Shown: piece after piece, positions 1 to 13,414 of the stretch
Position numbering within the stretch: position 1 is the first letter of the stretch
How the letters are laid out: every line of letters starts with the position of its first letter
Origin: Kudoa neothunni
Lineage: Eukaryota; Cnidaria
Length of the DNA stretch: 64,000 nucleotides
Direction: 5' to 3'
Assembly (NCBI GenBank): GCA_964304625.1
Contig: OZ199840.1
Coordinates: forward strand, 4,650,001 to 4,714,000
Made by a program: the position numbers and the translations under genes
The notes under the pieces: model-generated
Database searches by the model: none
What the model was told of the DNA's origin: nothing
Seen by the model: the letters and a program-made list of their open reading frames with translations, nothing else

Positions 1-3000
1 AGAGGGGATGGGTTAGATTTGAGTGCATGAACAAGTGCTTTTAGATCTCTGTTGTAGCTGAGCGAGGACGCGAACTTCAAATGAGCAATGCTCTCAAGAT
101 AATCTTCAACGAACAGACGTATGATGGTTAGCATGTTGATGCTGTTAAACCGTTGGCTCACATCGAATTCGATTTTCATATCGTAACAAGCTGAGGGTAG
201 TGGGAGCTTTTGATTCAGATAGGTCTCAAGTAGACATTCACACAAACACAAAAAGGGGCTGTTAACCAAGTCCAACACGTCACACTCACCAACATCATCA
301 CACTTGTCAAAATTATCACTATCATTGTTAGTTGTGGTAAGTGTAATGGCGAAAATATCCTGTATCACACTGCCAAAGGATGGCAGTACACTTAGCCGAT
401 TTTCCAATGGGAACAACTGATAAAATTCTTGCACAAATTCGAACACGGACGCTAAATTGGACATTGTAGCACACGCCTCCGCTTCAGACATCGACTCTCT
501 AGCGGCGCAAATCAAGTTGTCAATCTGTAGATCACTGAACATAGGTATGTGGTTGGGTTGATCGATTGTTTCATCGTCGAAAGCTTGTTTTGGCATTTTT
601 ACATATTTATTGCCAGGTCCATTCACAACACGCTCTTTGGAATTGGACGTTTTACCAACACGTTTGGATTTTGATTTAAGAAGTGAAATGGATCCGTTTC
701 CCATAGAAATTGATTTTTTGTTTTTTCCCGAGCCACCAGCAGATAAATTAGACTGGTCATCATTAGGTGTTTCGTTAAACTTCATTCGTTTAGCTTTCGA
801 GGGGGTTTTGGAGGTGGCGCCTTTAGGGCGTCCTCTTTTTTTGGTGATAACCAACTGTGGTGGATGTCCAGAAGTGACCATGGTAGCAATTGCTGTTTGT
901 TGAGAGTTGTCTAAAGCCTCCGTATTGTTCGATTGATTCAAAAACACTTCATCTCCGTTATTTGACAAATAAGAGTTCGTGAGACCATCATCGAACTCGC
1001 CAACTGAATAACTTTCTGGTCCACCACTAATAGATTGATGCCCGAGATCGTGAGAGGTTGATGGTCCTGGTTTTTCTATTAAAGAATCAGATGTTTTGGA
1101 GTTTTTCTTTAATCGTGGCACTTTGCCTATTGTACGAGTGTCCATATTGAAATGGATAGTGTTATCAAAGTTGAAATTTTCAGGAATCAATTGAAAATTG
1201 AAACCCTCAGGTTGATTTTTGAGAAATCGTGATACCTCCCGCTTCGATCTCAATTCATAATCACCAATTGCTTCTGGTACCGCGTAGACAACAAACTTTT
1301 TCAGCACCTTAGTTTCGTATCCATATTTGGATCGGGAGATTTTGCGCTTGAATCCATAATCCATAGGTTTGAATTGGTCTTCGATAGGTAAAGACTCTGG
1401 CAACAATGACATCGACTCATTCAAATGAGCACTTGTGTTTGGTTCTTCGTTAGCTGTTGTTCCAATTAAAGCGTTACTTGGCAACTTCATTTGATGGAAA
1501 CTCGATGCAACCTTGTGTGACTGTCCAATTATGGGAAAATTATTACTGGAAGGTCCCCCCACCAAAGATTGCATCGGATTGAACACTCCGTTCTTGATAT
1601 CGGAGGTGGCTGGCTGGTGATAAGAATGAAGAGTAGGAATAGGATAGGGAAGAGATTGGTCTATTGTGACTAAAGAATCGCCAGTTGCTATATTGCCACT
1701 AGTGTTGTTTGGTAATGCTAAAAGGTGAGTCATTAAAATATTTTTTAATGAACCTATAAACAAGAATGCACAAACTCCGGCACTCATTGAACCTTCATTA
1801 AATTCAGATTAATGGTATTATTTTAAATGAAACGAAAAAAATCATTCGATTATTTAACTTTGATTGGTTTATTTAAATATTGAATATATCAAGAACACCT
1901 AATGAAGCTATTAAACAAATTTATTGGAGTTTTTTATTGTATAAAAACCATCAAAAAAAACCCTCTAAATAGGCAAAAAGATTTATTACTATTGGTCACC
2001 TCACCATGTACCCCATGTACCCCATGTACCCCATATGCCCCATGTGACCCATGTGATATAGAGAAAGCGTTTTTATAATAGAAGTTCATGTCACAATTTT
2101 AATTACTTCTTCCTGAGTGTGTGTGTGTGTATGTGTGTGTATAGAAGAGGAGAATAAAATCATACAGGTATTGGGCGGATTTATGATTTAAAAATTCGTT
2201 GAACAATGCTGATTCGAAGTTAAGGTTCAATTAAAATAAGATTAATGATTAAAGTGAGTTTTATAAACGATGCGAAATTATATTTATATTTTGTGTAAAA
2301 ATCAATGTTTCCATAGGAAGAATAAAAACTAAAAAAACTTTGTGTCAACGTTTATTTTACACACGTTAAAGCTGATAATGAGTACATATTAATGGGCAAT
2401 TTAAACCGCACTTCACATATTACATATGGGCACACAACTACTTTGCCCACCAAAAGTGTATCTCACATTTAATTCAGCTTATTTTTATTTCCCAGCTAAA
2501 ACGACTGAAATTCGAAACAAAGTTGATGACAAGAATAGAAAATTTAATAACGCCTGGTCAGAAAAATATGGTTTTATTCAACGGGGGACGAATATTATTT
2601 GTTTTCTATGTCATTCGCTATTCAATTTAAAGCATTCAGTACACAAGTTATTTATCGATTATTTTGAATATTGCGCTTCGAAATTCGAAAATTCATTCAA
2701 AGTGCGAGCTATAACTTTAGTTTTAAACCTCCTGACCCCTGGAAACTTTCAAAGATTAAAATTTGGCTCAACGCTCCAAAAGTTTGTGCACCAATAGCTC
2801 AAAACTTACCACTATTCGAAGAGTGAATAGGAGTGCCACTCATACTTCCGACGCCACCACCAACGCAAATAGTGGGATTGTTATTGTCCAAACAATCCGG
2901 CCCACCACAAACATTCATGTTCTTCGGAAGATACATCAACGGTGGTTGATACATTTTGAGTGGTTCTTTGTGTGAGGACAATTCCAGTGATGGCAATTGA

Positions 3001-3503
3001 GTATTGTTACCAATTTCATTGTGAGGATTAATAGGGTTGATAGGAGTGGTCTTAGTGTTTTCGTTGGGTCCAATATGCGCTAACATAGAAGTGTTGTCGT
3101 TTTTGGGGCCCGTTGACAGAATATGGTCGATCGAATAGCTGTTAGTAGACGAGTTTGGTTTGTATGAAGTGTTTACGTTAGGAATTTTAGCAGTTGTATT
3201 AGATACAGAACCAGTTACACTTGAATCATCAACTTTCTCGATAGTAGCAGTTGGTCGTAGATAGTCATAGATAGCCTCATTCTTATTGGATTCTACCATC
3301 TGTTGGATTTGTTTCACTTTATTATCGTAGAAGGTTTTTAGAGGATTCTCTAGGTTGGATCTGGATGGAGCTGGATGTGGAGATGATTGGTTCTCAGTTT
3401 TGGAGACTGGACTAACAGCTTTTTGTTTATCTAACTCCATCATGTGCATCAATCAGTGTTAGTTTAAAGAATGTGTACAAAATTTACCGTATTCTTCGGT
3501 CAT
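1..3503 (-). CDS. BAZ2/TIP5-like chromatin-remodelling protein, 5' part (AT-hook, MBD/TAM, DDT)
   Basis: The gene reads right to left in three coding exons: 3488-3503 (from an ATG at 3503), 2810-3430 and 1-1717, and it leaves the window at base 1. The introns are 57 nt (3431-3487) and 1,092 nt (1718-2809), and both joins keep the frame. In order the protein has a Ser/Asn-rich N terminus; an MBD/TAM-like domain (about 1380-1175, GFKRKISRSKYGY then YELRSKREVSRFLKN); an AT-hook with core KKRGRPKG (about 845-815); and a helical DDT-type domain (about 490-70, starting LASVFEFVQEFYQLFP). This order is that of BAZ2A/BAZ2B and Drosophila toutatis, subunits of ISWI remodellers in the nucleus. The family's C-terminal PHD and bromodomain would lie beyond the window. 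The start is uncertain: the frame stays open upstream to an acceptor at 3537, and an ATG inside the 57-nt intron is an alternative. N-terminal YSIDHIL resembles an eh1 repressor motif. Confidence 0.8.
1718..2809 (-). other. intron of the BAZ2-like gene with simple repeats
   Basis: The donor (gtaagt on the minus strand) and acceptor (ttttag) join two exons in frame. The intron holds a short tandem array built on CCATGTACC (about 2003-2055) and a TG-rich microsatellite (about 2116-2145). I see no coding signal in it. Confidence 0.7.
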
Positions 3504-3536
3504 AACTCTACTCGCTTTACGAATCGAATGCGGTCT

Positions 3537-6500
3537 CTAGACAAAATTAATCAGCAAAATTTAACCTAATAGCCGATTATTGATCAAATGTTACACCATC
3601 AAAGCTGCTTTTGGCCGACTGAATAGAGTGGATGCAACGTTGGTTGATCACACCTAATCAAACCACTTCCCACCTACTCCAATCTATCTACCTACCTTTC
3701 TTAGTAGAAAATTAACACTTACAACTACTTGGAATGTGATGTATTGCTGATGTTAGGTGTGGGTGTTCCAGAAGGAAGTACGTAAAATGCAGGAAGTTGT
3801 GATATAACGAAATCAACAAAAACAGAAATTCGACGAGTGTAACACTTGATAACGCTTCGTAGCTAGTGTTAGAAAAGTTTAATTACCTTGGTTTGATGTG
3901 TATAGAGAGAAAAGTGTGGAATCTGCTTCAACTAACAAGGTGAAAGTCGTCGTGCCGGAGCAATTAAATAACAAAGCCGAACGAAAATACTGTTTTAATC
4001 ACCTCGCAGTTTTAATGAAGATTTTGTTTGTGATTATCAACCCAGCTGATGATACGATGTGATCGGTGGATTTTAATATAATTTTATAAGGACAAAAAAA
4101 TTAATTAGATCTAGTTGATAGCGCAAATTGAAATTGTCAATGTAAAATCGGTATTTTGAGGCGTGCCCCTCTAAGCACGGGTTCCAATTGTTATCAACTA
4201 ATAAAATCAGATAGATTTATGGTGATAATGATTTTATTGGATGGTGAATGTATTCACGTCCATCTAACTCAGTCAGTCAGGTGACCCACACAAACATCCC
4301 TTATCCAACTGTGATTGGTCGTCGTCGTCGTCGACAATTGGTAGTTAGCGTTAAATTTTTTGTTTGGTTTACTACTACATCCTTAATCTAACACGCACGT
4401 GCTACTCAACATACGCCAATCAACCTATCGGTTTATTCATATTTCGAAAAGCATCCTAATCAGGTTACCATCCAAAATCCACCCTCTCTCCAATATTGGA
4501 TTATTGAATTTAATCCATTAAGGATTAGGTTGTGAAGTGTAATTAATCTCTTTAGTTTCATTCATCGGACTGTTATATTTGCAACTTCCGGTGATAGTTA
4601 GAGGTGTGTTGGGTGGTTGGATTTCGAAATTGTCATCCTGTCAAACTTGTAACGTGTTATACCACGTGTTAACTATACTAACTCTACAGGTGGAGATGAT
4701 CATTTTCCGTATCACACTCAACCATCTTGAGTCATGAACATTGTTCTACACGTGTGTTACTCTTCATCGTTAACTCTCCACTACTGTTATTATTCTCATT
4801 ATATCACATTTATGAAAAGTGTGATTGCATCGTGTGAACGTTTTGGCAATCGAAATTTGCTATTTGTTCTTCATGTATAAACAACTACCGTTTCTATTCC
4901 CTTATCCTTTTTTCTATCTATCTAAACTCTTTTTTAACATCACATATCTTGTGATTATACTGCTAAGTCCCGTATTTCCTGTTGTACTACAGATGATTGT
5001 GTAGTTAAATTTTGTGTAATAATAAATTTACATTATGATACAGTAGTGTTATTAGTAACATATTGGCGATTGTCGTTTGAGTCAAGAAATAATTACTACT
5101 ACTACTACTACTACTATTATTATTGTGGAAACTTTTAGAAAATTACTCAATTTAAATCGGGTTAAGTTTAGCCAAAGCAAAGAATGCGAATAAATCCGAT
5201 ATAATTCATTATTTAACTTTTTTATTTATGATCCACGTACACAAGATGCAAGACGCAACATGTGAGGTGATGCGAGATGCGGCTTCTCAAGAGATTTCGA
5301 GAGGGAACTTTTTCGTGAGGCCTTTCTTGCCTCGTTATTGTCATAGCAACTACTCGTGGTTCGATTATTACTAAATTGTGTTTTATTTTTCAAATTATAA
5401 CCTCAGTAACTATGAGTGAACGCCTTTGTTTTCGGTGCAATTTTTTTAGATTATTTATTGTTTTTTCTGAGAAATAACTCCATATAAACTCACACTCTCT
5501 GTATTATCACTCAATCACTTTTTAGTGTTGGAAATCATTTTACCTTGACAACGTCATAAATTGCTAGATTATCCATTCTTCTAAATTATTGTTAATTATT
5601 ATTAATTGAAAAGAAATAATCGTCCTTTTCGTGAAGTGAGTCATTAACGTTAAATATTCTTTGAAATTTGAAGTGAAGTGATTTATCTATTGTTTACTAA
5701 TATCTACGTATGCATGGGAAATATTTTAATTATGAAGCTTACTTTTTATTTGGATAAGTTTCCGTTGTCAAATAACATCTATTTGTAGAATCGGAATTTT
5801 TTAATGCTTTCTGAACCCCCGCCAGTTGCGCCATTGAATATTACGCTTAATTTATAATATAGATTTGTTTATCTTGATATTTTTGATTGATTTAAAGCAT
5901 AAATTGATACTATTGAACCTTTGGATGCAAGGATTTTAAAACATTCTACAAAATTTACCGACTTTACTTGGAAGCTAAGTTCATATCTACTTAAAGTTGT
6001 ATACTTATTTAAATATAATTAAGCTGCACCTCTCAAGGATGAACCAGGCGTAAAAGAAAGATACTGAGAGTAGTTTTATGAATAGTTGTTATTTGCTTAT
6101 TCCTAAAAATATTTTAAGAATCTCTACCAACATCTGAATTGAGTTTATTAGCATTGATTAATATGACTCCTTAGAATTCGTTAAGCACGTAACAGATCCC
6201 ATTACGCAAAAATTTCTCGTATCCAACTTTCATGTCACTTAATTTGTTCCCTATCATCTAAGATTTACCCCCGGTCGAGAATCTCTCATTTAATGTATAA
6301 ATGCCTTAAGAAAAAAGACTAAAGGTTTTTGCAATGCTCCGAATCAATTTAACCCTTGCAAATTCCATTTTTTTAAATATATTGTTACTAAGGTACTTAA
6401 AAGAAAAAATTAAAAATTTTAATTAGAGAAAATAATTTTATCATGCAAATTTTTTTAATTTTATTCATGTGCATTTAAATATACACTAGGATTAAAGGGT

Positions 6501-7030
6501 AAAAATGGTTGAAAATTTCAAAATAACTATTTTAGCATTAGATGTAATAATTAATTATTTTAATTATGAAATTAATAAAAAAATGTTGACAAATAACCCT
6601 GAAACAGTATGCCTCAAAAAACCCATAATTTATTTAACTTTTCGTAGTAATAATATACCAATAGATTTATATGATCAGTATAGTGCATTATTATATTTTG
6701 AAATTATTTTTTTACGCATTTTGGTTAGACATTTAATTTCATTAAGATTCGAAGAATAAAGAACAAAAATTTGCAAAAAATATACAATTAAACGTACGGA
6801 CTAATTCAATATAATCGATTTCGATTTTGATGAAATTCGTAGAAACAGCTCGCTTTACACTTAAAGAATTCGATTTTCGTGACTTATTTGACATAGTTCG
6901 TATTTATTGCATGTGGATGTGACTTTAGGGATATGCCCTCTACATTGTCGGATCGGATATCCTCCGAGAGACAGAGAGGAAGATATAATTTTCCGGCTTA
7001 TTGAATTTTTCAGTTAATTATTTACTAATA
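3537..7030. other. intergenic, 5' flank of the BAZ2-like gene
   Basis: There is no convincing gene here on either strand. The part next to the gene (3600-4800) has a higher GC content than the rest and probably carries promoter and 5' UTR, but I cannot fix a transcription start. Short runs of GTC (about 4318-4335) and ACT (about 5095-5120) are present. An 84-codon open frame at 6505-6759 (+) is AT-rich and matches nothing I know. Confidence 0.5.
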
Positions 7031-7034
7031 GTGA

Positions 7035-8402
7035 TGGTCTATCGCTCTTAACTTTATGTTCGTTCCCTTTTCATGAAATATTAAAGACTCACGAACTGAA
7101 CTGGTGAAATTCATCATTATGTCTAATATTTCGCTCTCATTTATTCTTCGTGATTTACTGTTTTTCTTGTATAACAGCCAAGAGTTACTCATTGCTGCAT
7201 TTATTTCCCAATAACATTTCTCATGTAATATTTACTATATTTATTGCTTAGAAGATAAAAAGATGATAACATATTTGATGTATCCACTCCGTCTATATTT
7301 TTATTGTATTCAGATACAACATGAGGATATTTAATACTTAATTTGGACCATTTTTCTCGTCTTACGATAGAATCATTTAATTTGTGAAACCGGTTTTCAC
7401 ATCAGACGCGTCAAAGCTAAGTAACAACTGATCCATCATATAAATGAGATAAAAGGATTCCGTTATTTGAATCTTTTATATATTCATATAAATCGTGGCC
7501 TTTTTTTCTTTAACTCCTTTTCATTTGAAAATGGACATCCTCTACGTCGGTTAGATCCAATGGTCCAAGTGGAATAAATCAATCGTCCCTTTAGAATAAG
7601 TTGCATTGGTTACTTGATAAACCAATTATCAAATTAAACAAAGTATGCAGAATTATTAGGATGTATTTCACATAATTTGATAACATAATCACCAGAAGAG
7701 AGATTACAACTTCTGGACACTTTCATGGGTGTTCCAGCATAAAGAAGGAAATCGTGAACTATACTAAAAACTCCACATCTAGTTAACATTTTAAACCCCC
7801 ATTTGGTAGGCTTTTTAGATATACGTTTCTGTGAACAGCATCTACCTTTAAATGGTATCATTTGTTCATTTACATATAACTGACTTTCAAGTTGGATCAT
7901 TAAGCAAGTTGATCTAAAGAGGTTTAAAAATGGTCTTATTTTCGAAAATCTATCAAGTTCATTATAAGATTATTGGTGACCATCTCGTCATTGTTTTTGA
8001 AATAATCTCAAAATCTACTGCGTGTGAACACGAACCCAATAGCAACTGGTTCAAACTTAACATTTTTTTCGCTAACACCGATATCTAGGCATCCTTATTA
8101 TATCCATTAAAATGAGAACTCAAATATAGCTTTCTAGTTCATTACTATCAATCTTGAAACAAGAATTAGACTACCCGAAATAATGGTTTGTTTGGTTTGT
8201 TCAACTATCAAATCTATGAAGGATTCATTGATAAATTGGTTGAAGTAATCGATAAAATTAAAAATTCCATTTATTTCCTCAAAATCAATAAAATCAATAA
8301 TATCATCTAAAGTTAGTTTATCTATTTTCCAATTAAATTTGAAGTTCGAGTTGTATTTTTCTTCGTCAGTAACCTCATTATAGAAAATAGAGTAGTCATC
8401 GC
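7035..8402 (-). pseudogene. decayed piggyBac-family transposase
   Basis: Read on the minus strand, fragments in changing frames follow the piggyBac (PGBD) transposase from near its N-terminal domain to its C-terminal part. They run in the right order: FIDYFNQFINESFIDLIVEQ; DRFSKIRPFLNLFRS; LYVNEQMIPFKGRCC and KKPTKWGFKML, the heart of the DDE domain; SNRRRGCPFSNEKELKKKG; EYNKNIDGVDTSNML; and SNSWLLYKKN. Stops and frame changes are scattered through it, so it cannot encode a working enzyme. I did not find matching terminal repeats or TTAA duplications at its edges. The central stretch (7634-7900) stays open. The family call is firm; the exact limits are not. Confidence 0.85.
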
Positions 8403-8864
8403 GTTTTTCGAAAGTATCGATATTTAGGTTTTATGAACGTATCTTGGGCTCCAAAATATCAGCATGGGAAAAAATAATTATTTCTTGTTAAACTTTTCCA
8501 TTTTTCGCAGATATGCCCAAAATATCGTAATCCATATCTTCAACACATGTGCCACGAGATCCCAATGTAAATGTAAAAGCACAAGCTATAATACTCAAAT
8601 AACTATTTATTTTTAAAACTTTTTTACAAAATACTCTTATGTATCTTATTATTCTTAATTAAAAATTAAAATAATTGTTTACAGTTGACACTCATCAATT
8701 TTATGTGTGTAATTTTGAGCACGTTTGGAACTTGCTCAAAATATAGATGAAAACCTTAATATTTTCTTAAATTTTCAATGAAGATTTTTCATAATTTTAA
8801 ATAGATGTTGTATACGCGCTAAACGCCAAAAGAAAAAACAAAATTAATCGAAAAGGCACGAGAG

Positions 8865-9210
8865 AGTCCCCTAGCAAAATATAGCATTGGTTTAAATAGG
8901 TCGAGGGGTTCTAAATCCCGATGCTGTCCGTGTCTTCATTTCTGACAATTTGCACCACCGCTTTCGATGGTAAGATGGTTTCTTAATGTGGTCAATGTTG
9001 AGGGGTGTATTGGTCCCACGTTTCTTCACCAAATCGAAGGAACAGTGTAAGTGGTGTAATTCGTGGAGAAAAAGGGGGACCAAATACTCTTTGAATAAAG
9101 AAGGACACGGTTTCCAATTCTTACCTCAACGGCTGCAAGGGGGGTTCCGTTTTGGCGCCAATTCGTGGAAAGCTCGAGACCCAACAATAGAAAAGACAAT
9201 TAGATATTAC
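8865..9210. other. GC-richer patch, unclassified
   Basis: Base composition here is close to balanced, against roughly 70% A+T around it, and short frames are open on both strands (8986-9216 on + and 8892-9083 on -). The translations do not match a family I recognise. It may be a remnant of an inserted element or of a processed gene. Confidence 0.35.
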
Positions 9211-11184
9211 TTATGATACATCAAAGATGTTGAATGAAACAGCGGTTAAGTATATTAACCTTCAAATACTCGGGGGTGGCCACTGTGGCTATTCAGCACT
9301 TATTATATCAATACGGTAGTTAACCGATTTTTCGCACATTTTTCCACCTTTCATCCTATTTTTGCTCTGAAGAGCATGCGATAAAAATAGTTTTCCTTTA
9401 GTTGGATGACAAATTTGTAAAATATATATATATTTTCCGTCTCATTCTCCTTAAACTGTTTTTTATTAATAAAATTGTGTTATCTATGATAAACATACAT
9501 ATTGCTTTACGATAATTCGAACTTCCGCGTGGATACAAATCCCATTCACAAACATTTACTGGCCACTCTATCATGTTATTTCCTGTATTTTCTGAAGGTA
9601 TTATTCTACGTCAAGAGAAATACGAGAATTATAATAAAATGATAATTCTAATTTTAATAGGTGTAGCAATATTAATAATAATTAGTGAAAACGTATTGAC
9701 AAGAATTCTCTTTATCTTAGAGTACATGTCGCACATTCTATAATTTAGATTGGTTCATAAGGACCCCCAATTATACTGTAAACTGAATGTAATATATTAT
9801 TTAATAATATAATTTAAATAAAAGGAGGGTAGAATAATATCGTTGTATAAATTGGCAAGGCGAAACTAAGTTTCCCCCGTGTGGCGCTCGCACAAAAATC
9901 GGTTACCTACTTTAACTTTATCAAAATAATTTATTTCCTTTTCTCCTTAGGTGTATTTCATAGTATAATGATGCTTTTAAAATTTTTAAATAATTGGGTT
10001 TTATGTTTAAAATCAAAACAAGAAAAAAAGTTACACGAATTACTGAACAGGCTCACCGTGACCACCTTATAAATATTAACGTTTAGATAGTTAAAAATAC
10101 ACAAAAGATTTTCTGTAGTAAAATAAAAATTATAAATGTACTTTGAAGGAGGGAATTTTGTTTAAATTAATTTTTTTATTTCTATAACTACTTGATTCTG
10201 TTAACTAATTTAATCTGGCATGTGAATCGCTCGGATCATAATAATTTTATAAAATACGTATCAAAAACAAGTAACAAGTCAAACATAGTAGTTTGAAGTT
10301 TAACCTAGACCATCGTATCATAACTAAAAATCGAAATCTAAAAATACGTAGACTCTATATATACAAATATATATATTTCTTATTCATAAATTAATTTATA
10401 ATGCCAAATTTCAATTTATAAAGTACGAATTTATATATTTAACATATTTCCGTCAATATGGGAAGTAATTTCATAATACAATAATGGATTTTGATAATAA
10501 AATAAAATCCTAACTGTTAAAATAAGATTAATAATAATAATAATAAGAAGAAGAAGAAGATGAAAATGTGAAAAATGAAGCAATAATAAAACAGTTCATT
10601 TCAAGTTTTCGTGTTATTTAACGTGTATACAAGCATACTTTTTCGTTTTCTTCGCATTTGAGCAAAAAACGTCAAATCAATGCATCATTTATTGATTTTT
10701 ATTATTTTAATAAATATTTACATGTGATCGCAGAGACCACCTCCCGGTATTCGTATAATTTTTTTCCTCAGGTGTCCGAGAGTTAATAATAACTGGAACA
10801 ATAGGAAAATCTAGAATGAATTATCTTAATTAAAATAATCAATCAGCTAAATTTCAAAATATGTGATAATTTATCCTTTTTTTTATTTTAAATACAATCT
10901 AACAAAGAATCCTAAGGAACATTTTAAGCCTGACATCCTTACAATTTTTAAGGGTATGTGAAGAATCCGCGCAAGAATGAACGTTTTTAAATCTATTACA
11001 ATATATCAATGAATTGAACCTAAATCTATATTATTATCGAGATTATACTGAAATTGTCTAATAATACAAATAATATAAAAACAATTCAAAGTGTGGGAAA
11101 TATATAGAGAAAATATTTAATTAATTATATACTATATTTGATAACTAACACTAATCACCCACGTATTTTCTTTACTCTTAATAG
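9211..11184. other. AT-rich intergenic DNA
   Basis: I see no coding potential worth calling. Short ATA/AGA runs lie at about 10528-10560. The right end is the 3' flank of the membrane-protein gene on the minus strand. Confidence 0.5.
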
Positions 11185-13346
11185 CTATTTTTTATTCCTG
11201 TATTTGAAATAGGAACCTATTCCAACACCCACGATAACAACTGGTAGAATCACGGAAATAATTCTAAATATAAAGATTAAAATAATCAAAATTGATTATT
11301 AATACATCGTATTTTTGGATCTAAAAGAAATTAGAAACAATGTTGACATACCAAAAGTTACGTTGATTTGTTTGAAGATTCGCCTATTAAATATTCATAA
11401 TTAAAATCAACATCAAAATAATATGATGGTTACCTTGTTTTATTATTCCAACACCGTAGGTATTTGGATCTTCACTATAGAATAGAGTCAAATGGTAATC
11501 GTGTATATCTTCAACTTCTGTAATTGTGAATTCCTTGCAACCAAGTAATTGAGTGCAACCTTTACCAACAACCATGCATTTTTTCACGATGGGATTTGAG
11601 GGTTCTTGCAATATCCTCTGCAAGGATAACTATCAACGCACATTGCACAAACATATGTATCTTTTCCTCTCGGGCTTAGATAGTAACCACATGTAATGTC
11701 GGTTTTGGAAATCGGCGTCTAAACAGCAAGTGCCTTAATAGATAGACTTGTATCTCGTATTGTTGGTGAAACAGTAGGAAATGTTTTTGTCTCGCTATTA
11801 CCTAAATTAAATATATACGTAATCAATAGGGATTTTTATAATTTTACTCGTTCTGAAGAATATATGTTCTTTAAAATCAGTTGGGATTTTATTGGTTTCT
11901 TCTTGTACATCCGTTGCTGCGGCAACTTCGAGAATATAAGGTTTTCCAGCATCAAGCTGTGATATTGTTAACGCATCAGTACATGATCTGTTACATAGAG
12001 TACCCTCAGCATCGCATGTTGCTTCCATGCTCACAGTAAGCACTGGTTTATCAGCAGCGTAGTAACTTACAACACACTGCGTAAACTTTGTATTGACAGT
12101 ACCAGGATTAAATAAACGTACATTTAATGTGACACCAGTTTCTAAATAATTTGAGAGCAATTTTCTAGTGTTATCGACAGCATTAGTTTCCGTAATAACT
12201 AAAAGGGTATTATTTACAAAATTTAATAAATATTACCATATTTCTTTTGTATATAACCAGGATTTTCGATTCCTTTTTCTTGGAGGGGAAAATGTCTGGA
12301 TTGAATTAAAATTTCAACTATCGTTTTTGATGCATCAAAGGTAAGTTCGACGTTGTCGCCTGGTGCATAACAATCTTTATTTTTCTCACCACAATTTGAT
12401 TTGTAAACATTAGTATTATCTGTAGCACGTTCGGCTAAAGCTTCTTTAATATTAAATTTACAAATTTCAAACGGAAATTTGTTAGTAAATTTAAGTAAAT
12501 ATTTAGTTTTATTTGGGTTGTTATATGTCACACAATACTGGGGTATATAAACACCCATGTTCATTAAAGTGTATCTATTTTGAAGTTTATACAAGAAACT
12601 TGGATAGTTCTCGCATTTAATTTCATAATAGGGTATCATTAAATCTAATTCTACTTCACTGTCGTCATCCACATCATTTGCTACGATACAACTATCACCA
12701 GCTGTTCCACCAGCATATTCAACCCCCTTGTAATATATTGGGCACGCAACTTTTTTGCATGTTATTGTGCTAAAATTTCAATTTACGTTGAGCTGTAGTA
12801 GTTATTGTAACTTGTGGATTCACCAATAAAGCTAATCGAATCTTAAATAATTTCAAAAAAACATAAATTACGTGTCTCAAGTCCGAAGATAGTTGGGTCT
12901 GTAGTTTTTGTAGCAGCAGCACTATCTGCAACAAAAATGTTGACATATTTTGTTCTTGGTGAAAATTTATCGTAGGTTAATCTTATATTGTTTCCTGTGC
13001 ATGCTCTTACACATTTGTTATTACCATTGTGAGTATCATTTTCTGGGCACGTATCAGTTTCGTCATAATCCCCACTAGCCTCATTTAACTTTTTTATATG
13101 ACAAAAGTTTCCAGAAACATAAGCAGTACCGCTTAATACTAAATTAACACGCATTCTGTTTTCATGTTCCATAATCTGATAGGTAAGAACATTAGATGTA
13201 GATGCTGAAGCTCTTGGTGCATCTTGTCTCCCTGTCTCAGTTAAGAAGGCGTTTCCACCTGATACTTTATATAAAAATTCATAGTAAATCAAAAATTTAC
13301 AAAACATCGCAATTAGAAGCCCTATTAAGTAGATAAAACCCTTCAT
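11185..13346 (-). CDS. secreted or type I membrane protein with Cys-bearing beta-rich repeats, family not recognised
   Basis: The gene reads right to left from an ATG at 13346. The start encodes a hydrophobic leader (MKGFIYLIGLLIAMFCKFLI). The first exon (12872-13346) holds a domain with paired cysteines (NGNNKCVRACTGN) that ends in a fibronectin-III-like strand (SPRTKYVNIFVADS). The same layout returns in later exons: CGEKNKDCYAPGDNVELTF within 12223-12740, and CNRSCTDALTISQLDAGKPY within 11807-12190. The last exon (about 11185-11266) encodes one membrane span (ISVILPVVIVGVGIGSYF) and a short basic tail ending in TAG. Three or more tandem modules followed by a stalk and an anchor is an inference; internal exon joins between 11270 and 12870 are not all resolved. 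It could be an adhesion molecule or surface receptor, but nothing shows a ligand. The upstream flank is cut short by a piggyBac insertion 69 bp from the ATG. Confidence 0.6.
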
Positions 13347-13414
13347 TTTAGTTTGTATAAACCTAGAACGAATATTATCGCTGTATTAGGAAAAAATATC
13401 TCGAATCGGTATAA

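Noticed and set aside
610-903. 97-codon plus-strand frame
   Set aside because: Antisense to the AT-hook part of the BAZ2-like exon, which has clear domain support.
6505-6759. 84-codon plus-strand frame
   Set aside because: Low-complexity AT-rich DNA with no domain, no splice partners and no neighbouring exon. Kept only as a note.
9140-9165. TTGGCGCCAATTCGTGG as a possible tRNA primer-binding site of an LTR element
   Set aside because: No flanking long repeats and no reverse transcriptase or gag-like frames nearby.
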